From Streptomyces chartreusis NRRL 3882 (GTDB taxonomy: Bacteria; Actinomycetota; Actinomycetes; Streptomycetales; Streptomycetaceae), in assembly GCF_900236475.1 (NCBI RefSeq), contig NZ_LT963352.1:4666501-4730500 (forward strand): a DNA stretch of 64,000 nucleotides, given 5' to 3'. Shown here piece by piece: positions 59,242 through 64,000 of this stretch (position 1 is its first letter; every line of letters begins with the position of its first letter). A program made the position numbers and the translations under genes. Below the pieces are notes generated by a model. That model worked only from the letters and a program-made list of their open reading frames with translations. It ran no database searches and was not told where the DNA came from.

Positions 59242-60469
59242 GGGAGGTGGTTCCCCGTCATCGGTACGCCGTGCATCCCACCGGCTGCGAGTTCCGCTCG
59301 CTCGGCGTACGACGCCCCGGGATGCGCAGGGCTGTGACGTGGGGCTCCAAGCCCAGGGGCGGGCCGGGCACGTGACCGGGAGGGGCCGCGGTCCGGTCCC
59401 CAGGGGGAGCCGCTCGGTGGCTCGGTCATGATCCATGCTCGGCCCGACCGCGCGGAGCCCGCCACCTGGGACGGACCGGACGGCTGATGCCTGCGGGCTG
59501 GGCGGGTGTGGGGCGGACGCTTGCTGGCCGGGCGGAGCACGGGGCTGGCGCCCGCTGCTGCGGCCAGCCCTCGTGGCTGGCGCCTGCGGCTTGGAATGGG
59601 CTGCCTGGCTGACGCCCCCGCTTGGGCGCGTGTGTGGCGGGCGCATGCCGACTGGCCCCGGTCATGGGGCTGGCTCCCGCCGTTGGGACCGGGTCGTGTG
59701 GCCGGCGCTCGGGGGTTGGGCTGTGCCGTGCGGCCGGCGCCTGCGGCTTGGACGCGTGTGTGGCTTGGGCTTGCAGGCTGGGCCTGGTCACCCGGCTGAC
59801 GACCGTCGTCGGAGGTGCGCCGCCGCGCGGTAGATGTCCGGCTTGGGTGTGCCTGTGGTTGGCGTCCGTCGTGGGCGTCCGGTCACTCCGGCGGGGGCTC
59901 GCTGTTCGGGGTGGGCCCGGGTGGTTGGTGCCTGCCGGTGGGGCCAGTCCGTGTGGCTGTTGTCCGTGGCTGGGTGTGCCTGTGGTTGGCGTCCCTTGTG
60001 GGCGTCCGGTCACTTCGGCGGGGGCTCGCTGTTCGGGGTGGGCCCGGGTGGTTGGTGCCTGCCGGTGGGGCCAGTCCGTGTGGCTGTTGTCCGTGGCTGG
60101 GTGTGCCTGTGGTTGGCGTCCCTTGTGGGCGTCCGGTCACTTCGGCGGGGGCTCGCTGTTCGGGGTGGGCCCGGGTGGTTGGTGCCTGCCGGTGGGGCCA
60201 GTCCGGGTGGCTGTTGTCCGTGGCTGGGTGTGCCTGTGGTTGGCGTCCGTCGTCGGTGGTGCAGTCCGGCGGGCGCTGGCTGTTCGGGGTTGGCCGGGTG
60301 GTTGGCGCCTGCGGCTCGGGTCGGGTGGCCGGTGCCCGTCGTTGAGGACGCGCCTGTGGCTGGCGCCAGTTGCTTGGGCGGGCCGCGGGTGCTGGTGCCC
60401 TCGGCTCGGGTCGGGCCGCGGGGCCGGCGCACCGCCGGGGCCGTGGCTGGGTCCGGCCCCGGCCGTGCG
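59242..60469. other. Gene-free, A-poor stretch with repeats
   Basis: These 1.2 kb hold no gene I can support. The + strand is rich in G and T and poor in A, built of related phrases such as GGCTGGCGCCTGCGGCTTGG. It contains the 127-bp tandem repeat described separately. Open frames run through it on both strands with the same peptides in different frames, a sign of repeat structure, not of coding. Confidence 0.75.
59834..60261. repeat. 127-bp tandem repeat, about three copies
   Basis: The marker GGTCAC(T/C)(T/C)CGGCGGGGGCTCG starts at 59881, 60008 and 60135, exactly 127 bp apart, and the full units are nearly identical. A partial copy precedes the first and a degraded copy follows the third. 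As 127 is not a multiple of three, each copy shifts the frame. Confidence 0.92.
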
Positions 60470-61063
60470 CTACTTGCCCGTCGTCTTCGCGGCCTTGGCT
60501 GCCGCCTTCATTTCCTGCTTGTGTGCTCGTACCTTCGCCAGTGACTCGGGGCCGGTGATGTCGGCGACCGAGCGGAAGGACTTCGGCTCGCCGTAGGAGC
60601 CCGCCGCCTCTCGCCAGCCCGTCGGCTGCACCCCGAGTTGCTTGCCGAGCAGGGCGAGGAAGATCTGGGCCTTCTGCTTGCCGAACCCGGGCAGCTCGGC
60701 CAGCCGCTTCAGCAGTTCCTTGCCGGTGGCGGCGTCCTTCCAGACGGACTCGGCGTCACCGTCGTAGTGCTCGACGAGGTACTGGCACAGCTGCTGGATC
60801 CGCTTGGCCATGGAACCGGGGTAGCGGTGCACCGCCGGTTTCCGGGAGAGCAGCGCGGCGAAGGCCTCGGGGTCGTGCACGGCGATCTCGTGCGCGTCCA
60901 GGTCGTCCGCGCCGAGCCGCTGGGCGATGGTCGCCGGACCCTTGAACGCCCACTCCATCGGGATCTGCTGGTCCAGCAGCATGCCGATCAGCGCGGCGAG
61001 CGGACTGCGCCCGAGCAGCGCGTCGGCCTCGGGGTCCTGGGCGAGGTGAAGAGTGACGTCCAT
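60470..61063 (-). CDS. HhH-GPD base-excision DNA glycosylase-like protein
   Basis: The 197-residue protein has the HhH-GPD fold: MLLDQQIPMEWAFKGP in the N-terminal core, then the helix-hairpin-helix ELLKRLAELPGFGKQKAQIF with catalytic-type Asp in the loop after it not clearly placed. Related actinobacterial proteins are labelled as endonuclease III-like or MBD4-like. No iron-sulphur cysteine cluster is present. It removes damaged or mismatched bases by inference from the family. The C-terminus is Lys/Ala-rich. Its stop borders the 127-bp repeat stretch. Confidence 0.85.
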   Translation of the reverse strand: MDVTLHLAQDPEADALLGRSPLAALIGMLLDQQIPMEWAFKGPATIAQRLGADDLDAHEIAVHDPEAFAALLSRKPAVHRYPGSMAKRIQQLCQYLVEHYDGDAESVWKDAATGKELLKRLAELPGFGKQKAQIFLALLGKQLGVQPTGWREAAGSYGEPKSFRSVADITGPESLAKVRAHKQEMKAAAKAAKTTGK

Positions 61064-61121
61064 GACCCGATCATCCCCCGGCCCGGTCCCGACCGCGTCC
61101 GGAGACCGGCCCGCCCGGTAC

Positions 61122-61844
61122 CTACGTGGCCCGCCAGTACCCCAGCGCGTGTACCCGCTGCTTGGGCAGGCCCAGTTCCCTGCGGACGTAGGCCGACAGG
61201 GCGCGAGTCGTCGCCGTGTCGCAGGCGATCCAGACGTACGGGTCGGACGTGCCCTGGAGCAGGCCGGGCAGGTCCGCCTTCACCTGCTCGACCAGGTGCG
61301 CGCCGGAGTCCTTGCGCGGCACCTTGCGTAGCTCGTGCCGGGCCGGGTCGGTGCGGAACGGCAGCTCGTCGTCGCCGCCCTCGAACCACACGGTGGCCGG
61401 GGCGGAACCGAGCGCGTCCAGCAGGGAGTTGATGGCCGGCAGCGAGGCCGGGTCGCCGACGGCGAAGACGTGCGAGGGGCCGGGTTCCGGGCGTTCGAAG
61501 CCGGTGCCCTGGACCGTCGCCTCGATGGTGTCGCCCGGCTTCGCCGCCCTGGCCCAGTCGCTGGCGCAGCCCTCGTGCAGGGCGAACTCCAGGCTGAACG
61601 TCCCGGCCGCCGGGTCCGGGTCGACCAGGGTGTAGGCCCGCTGGTGGGGCTTGCCCGCGTTGTCGAACCACAGGCGGACCCACATGGTCGGGTGCACACC
61701 GGTCGCCACGAGCAGACCGCCGTCGGTGAAGCGCAGCCGCCGGTAGTCGGGGGTGACGTCCTCCGCGTCGGTCACGGTGCACACGAAATCCTTCGCGCGC
61801 AGCAGCCTGAGGACCGCGCCCTCCCAACCCCGCCCCTGCCCCAT
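61122..61844 (-). CDS. Siderophore-interacting protein (ferric-siderophore reductase)
   Basis: The 240-residue protein is of the ViuB/YqjH type. It has an FAD-binding barrel (VTPDYRRLRFTDGG; RAYTLVDPDPAAGTFSLEF with the RxYT flavin motif) and an NAD(P)H-binding SIP domain (HVFAVGDPASLPAINSLLD; later YVWIACDTATTRALSAYVRREL in parts). It releases iron from imported siderophores by reduction. ATG 61844 follows GAAGGGTGA. The iron box at 61888-61906 lies 44 bp upstream, so it is expected to be induced in low iron. Confidence 0.92.
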   Translation of the reverse strand: MGQGRGWEGAVLRLLRAKDFVCTVTDAEDVTPDYRRLRFTDGGLLVATGVHPTMWVRLWFDNAGKPHQRAYTLVDPDPAAGTFSLEFALHEGCASDWARAAKPGDTIEATVQGTGFERPEPGPSHVFAVGDPASLPAINSLLDALGSAPATVWFEGGDDELPFRTDPARHELRKVPRKDSGAHLVEQVKADLPGLLQGTSDPYVWIACDTATTRALSAYVRRELGLPKQRVHALGYWRAT

Positions 61845-61887
61845 CCGGTATTCACCCTTCGCGTACGATTTCCGCCACAGTTCTGAC

Positions 61888-61906
61888 TTAGGCAAGGCTA
61901 ACCTAA
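61888..61906. promoter_or_regulatory. Iron box (DmdR1/IdeR operator)
   Basis: TTAGGCAAGGCTAACCTAA matches 17 of 19 positions of the actinobacterial iron box TTAGGTTAGGCTAACCTAA. It lies between the divergent siderophore-interacting protein and acylase genes and can control both. Confidence 0.88.
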
Positions 61907-61924
61907 AGGAAAGTGGGGCACAGC

Positions 61925-64000
61925 GTGGCCACCGAGATCCATCGCGACGCCTGGGGCATTCCGCATCTGCGCGCGGGCAGCGCGGCCGAACTCGCCCACG
62001 CCCAGGGCCTCGTCACCGCCCGCGACCGGGCCTGGCAGCTGGAGATCGAGCGGCACCGGGCCCAGGGCACCTCGGCGTCCTTCCTCGGCGAGACCGCCCT
62101 GGCCTGGGACCGGTTCGCCAGACGCGCCAGACTCGACGACACCGCCAGACGCTGTTTCGCGGACCTGGAGAGACGGGACCCGGAGACGGCGGACTGGCTG
62201 CGGGCGTACGTCGACGGGGTCAACGCCGGACTGGCGGCCGGCGCCGACGCGGCCCCCGAGTTCGCCCGCACCGGCCTCACCCCCGGCCCCTGGCACCCCT
62301 GGACCCCGCTCGCCGTCTGGCTCGCCACCCACATCCTCTTCGCGGGGTTCCCGGCCAAGCTCTGGCGTGAGCAGGTCGCGGCCCACCTGGGCGCGGACGC
62401 CGTCAACCTGTTCGCCACCGACGGCCCCGCCACCTCCGGCAGCAACGGCTGGCTGGTGAGCGGCGAGCGGACCGTCACCGGGCAGGCGGTCATCGCCGGC
62501 GACCCCCACCGCTGGATCGAGGACCCGGGCGTCTACCAGCAGATCCACCTGTCCTGCCCGGAGTTCGACGTCGTCGGCCTGGCCGTCCCCGGCGTCCCCG
62601 GCATCGCCCACTTCGGGCACACCGGCACGGTCGCCTGGGCCATCACCAACGCCATGGCCGACTACCAGGACCTGTACCGGGAGCGGCTGCGGCGCACCGG
62701 CGCCGGGGTGGAGGCCCTCGGCCCGGACGGGGTCTGGCACCGGGCGGCCCGGCACACGGAGGTCGTCGAGGTGGCGGGCGAGGAGCCGGTCGAGGTCGAG
62801 GTGATCGAGACCGACCGGGGCCCGGTGGTCATCGGCGGTCCCGAGGGGCTCGACGGCGACCCGGCCGATGCCTCCGGCGCACCCGTGGCGATCAGCCTGC
62901 GCTACCCGCCCCGCGTCACCGGCGACCTGGGCTTCGGCGCCCTGCTGCCGCTGCTGCGGGCCCGCCGGGTCGCCGATGTGGACCGGGCGTTCGACCGGTG
63001 GGCCGAGCCGGTCAACGTCGTCCAGGCCGCCGACACCGAGGGCGGTGTCCTGCACCGCGTCGCCGGGCGGGTGCCGCTGCGCGCCGAGGCCGCCCGCCTG
63101 CGCCTGGTGCCCGCCTGGGAGCCCGGCCACGCGTGGCAGGGCTGGCAGGAGATGCCCCGCGCCGGGCTCGTCGACGGCGTCGCCGTCATGGCCAACCAGC
63201 GCGGCCCGGCCGAACCCCTCGGCGTCGAGTTCGCCCCGCCGCACCGGGCCGACCGCATCACCACGCTGCTCGCCGGGCAGGAGCGCTGGTCCGCAGCCGA
63301 CATGCCCGCGATCCACACGGACACCCACCTCGCCTCCGCGTCCCCCCTCCTGGACCACCTCCGGGCCCTCGACGCCCTCACCCCCGAGGCCTCCGCCCTG
63401 CGCGACCGCCTCCTCGGCTGGAACCGCCGCATGGACGCCGACAGCGCCGACGCGGCCCTCTACTCGGCCGTGCGCGGCGCGGTCGTACGGCGGCTGGCGG
63501 CGCACCCCGCCTTCGCCGCACTCGCCACACCGCCGGCGTACCCGGAGGTGTTCCAGCCCTGGCTCGCCCTCCTCCCCCGCGTGGGCTTCGCCCTCGAACA
63601 CCTGCTGCGGGCCGAGGAGCTGTACGGAATCGACCGCCCGTCGGCCGTCCGCGCGGCGGTCGAGGAGGTGGCCGCCCGGCCACCCGCCGGTGTCTGGGGC
63701 GACACCCACCGGCTCGCCCCCTGGCGGGCGCTGGAGCCGGAGACGCCGTACGACGAACCGGGGCTGTCCGGCGACCACGACTGCGTGCTGTGCACCTCGG
63801 GCGTGCCGGGCCTCACCGACCGGGCAGCGCGTGGCCCGGCGGCCCGGTACGTGTGGGACCTGGCCCGGCGTGCGGACAGCCGCTGGGTCGTGCCGCTCGG
63901 CGCCTCGGGCGTCCCCGGCTCGGCCCACCACCGCGACCAGCTACCCCTGTGGCTCGCGGGCGACCTCGTCCCGGTCGTCACCGACTGGACCCTGCTGAAG
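61925..64000 (+). CDS. Penicillin acylase-family Ntn hydrolase (3' end outside window)
   Basis: The reading frame is open from GTG 61925 to the window edge (692 codons) without a stop. It is an Ntn-hydrolase precursor of the penicillin/acyl-homoserine-lactone acylase family: EIHRDAWGIPHLRAGS at the start and the autocleavage site TSGSNGWLVSG with nucleophile Ser173. The family cleaves itself before this Ser and hydrolyses amide-linked acyl chains. The alpha part of about 172 residues is of normal size, but no signal peptide is seen, so it may act in the cytosol. The shared iron box suggests siderophore metabolism. GTG 61913 is an alternative start. Confidence 0.88.
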   Translation, partial: MATEIHRDAWGIPHLRAGSAAELAHAQGLVTARDRAWQLEIERHRAQGTSASFLGETALAWDRFARRARLDDTARRCFADLERRDPETADWLRAYVDGVNAGLAAGADAAPEFARTGLTPGPWHPWTPLAVWLATHILFAGFPAKLWREQVAAHLGADAVNLFATDGPATSGSNGWLVSGERTVTGQAVIAGDPHRWIEDPGVYQQIHLSCPEFDVVGLAVPGVPGIAHFGHTGTVAWAITNAMADYQDLYRERLRRTGAGVEALGPDGVWHRAARHTEVVEVAGEEPVEVEVIETDRGPVVIGGPEGLDGDPADASGAPVAISLRYPPRVTGDLGFGALLPLLRARRVADVDRAFDRWAEPVNVVQAADTEGGVLHRVAGRVPLRAEAARLRLVPAWEPGHAWQGWQEMPRAGLVDGVAVMANQRGPAEPLGVEFAPPHRADRITTLLAGQERWSAADMPAIHTDTHLASASPLLDHLRALDALTPEASALRDRLLGWNRRMDADSADAALYSAVRGAVVRRLAAHPAFAALATPPAYPEVFQPWLALLPRVGFALEHLLRAEELYGIDRPSAVRAAVEEVAARPPAGVWGDTHRLAPWRALEPETPYDEPGLSGDHDCVLCTSGVPGLTDRAARGPAARYVWDLARRADSRWVVPLGASGVPGSAHHRDQLPLWLAGDLVPVVTDWTLLK

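Noticed and set aside
59622..60596. Repetitive Gly/Trp/Leu-rich proteins in three overlapping frames
   Set aside because: The same peptide phrases appear in all three frames because the repeat unit is 127 bp; this is the behaviour of non-coding repeats.
61898..63931. 677-codon open frame on the - strand
   Set aside because: It is antisense to the penicillin acylase gene, whose frame carries the family motifs and the autocleavage site.

Overview
The window is chromosomal DNA of a Streptomyces species. Its GC content is very high, starts are often GTG, translational coupling (ATGA/GTGA overlaps) is frequent, and the families are typical of the genus: SSI-type protease inhibitor, SigB/SigF-type sigma factors, GAF-ANTAR proteins, SigE-family sigma factor, nSTAND-WD40 protein. 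The gene order resembles what I remember of the S. coelicolor SCO3990-SCO4045 region (TetR/MFS pair, two-component system, sigN-sigF, tadA, upp), some distance from oriC. This is core chromosome, not a large accessory island.

Left part (1-15.6 kb): a SEC-C/DUF5926 gene preceded by a tight array of DnaA-box-like sequences, an HATPase regulator, a GDPD phosphodiesterase, an HtrA-like protease and tRNA-Ser(TGA). The tRNA is followed by about 1.4 kb of lower-GC DNA with two small orphan genes, bounded by a decayed copy of the tRNA anticodon arm. Then come a glycosyltransferase, a PIG-L deacetylase, a [3Fe-4S] ferredoxin operon, a 1383-residue nSTAND NTPase-TM-WD40 protein, and a leftward operon (primase-polymerase, unknown, DinB-type, GNAT) with a LexA-like box at its head.

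Middle (15.8-46 kb): an Asn/Gln-rich secreted protein; a three-gene operon matching the mycobacterial steroid side-chain module (ChsH2-, ChsH1- and Ltp2-like), whose operator-like palindrome resembles one before the ferredoxin operon; a SigE-family sigma factor; an acyl-CoA ligase behind a perfect palindrome; a divergent MFS/TetR pair with twin operators; a giant hybrid kinase lacking its phospho-acceptor His; an SSI inhibitor; tRNA-Ser(GCT); an arginase-like protein; tRNA-Arg(ACG); GYD proteins around a secreted protein; MarR, small membrane and DUF2797 genes; a two-component system followed by two cell-envelope glycosyltransferases; an MFS/TetR pair; an F420-type enzyme; a STAS protein and two GAF-ANTAR regulators.

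Right part (45-64 kb): a MarR-controlled operon of an MFS exporter and a YceI protein, both carrying the same kind of beta-sandwich domain; sigN- and sigF-like genes; a Dabb protein; tRNA-Ser(CGA); tadA and its partner gene separated by a 45-bp tandem repeat; upp; a LytR_C protein; a HerA-type ATPase; a 1.2-kb gene-free stretch with a 127-bp tandem repeat; a DNA glycosylase; and a divergent siderophore-interacting protein / penicillin-acylase pair sharing an iron box. The acylase gene runs off the window.
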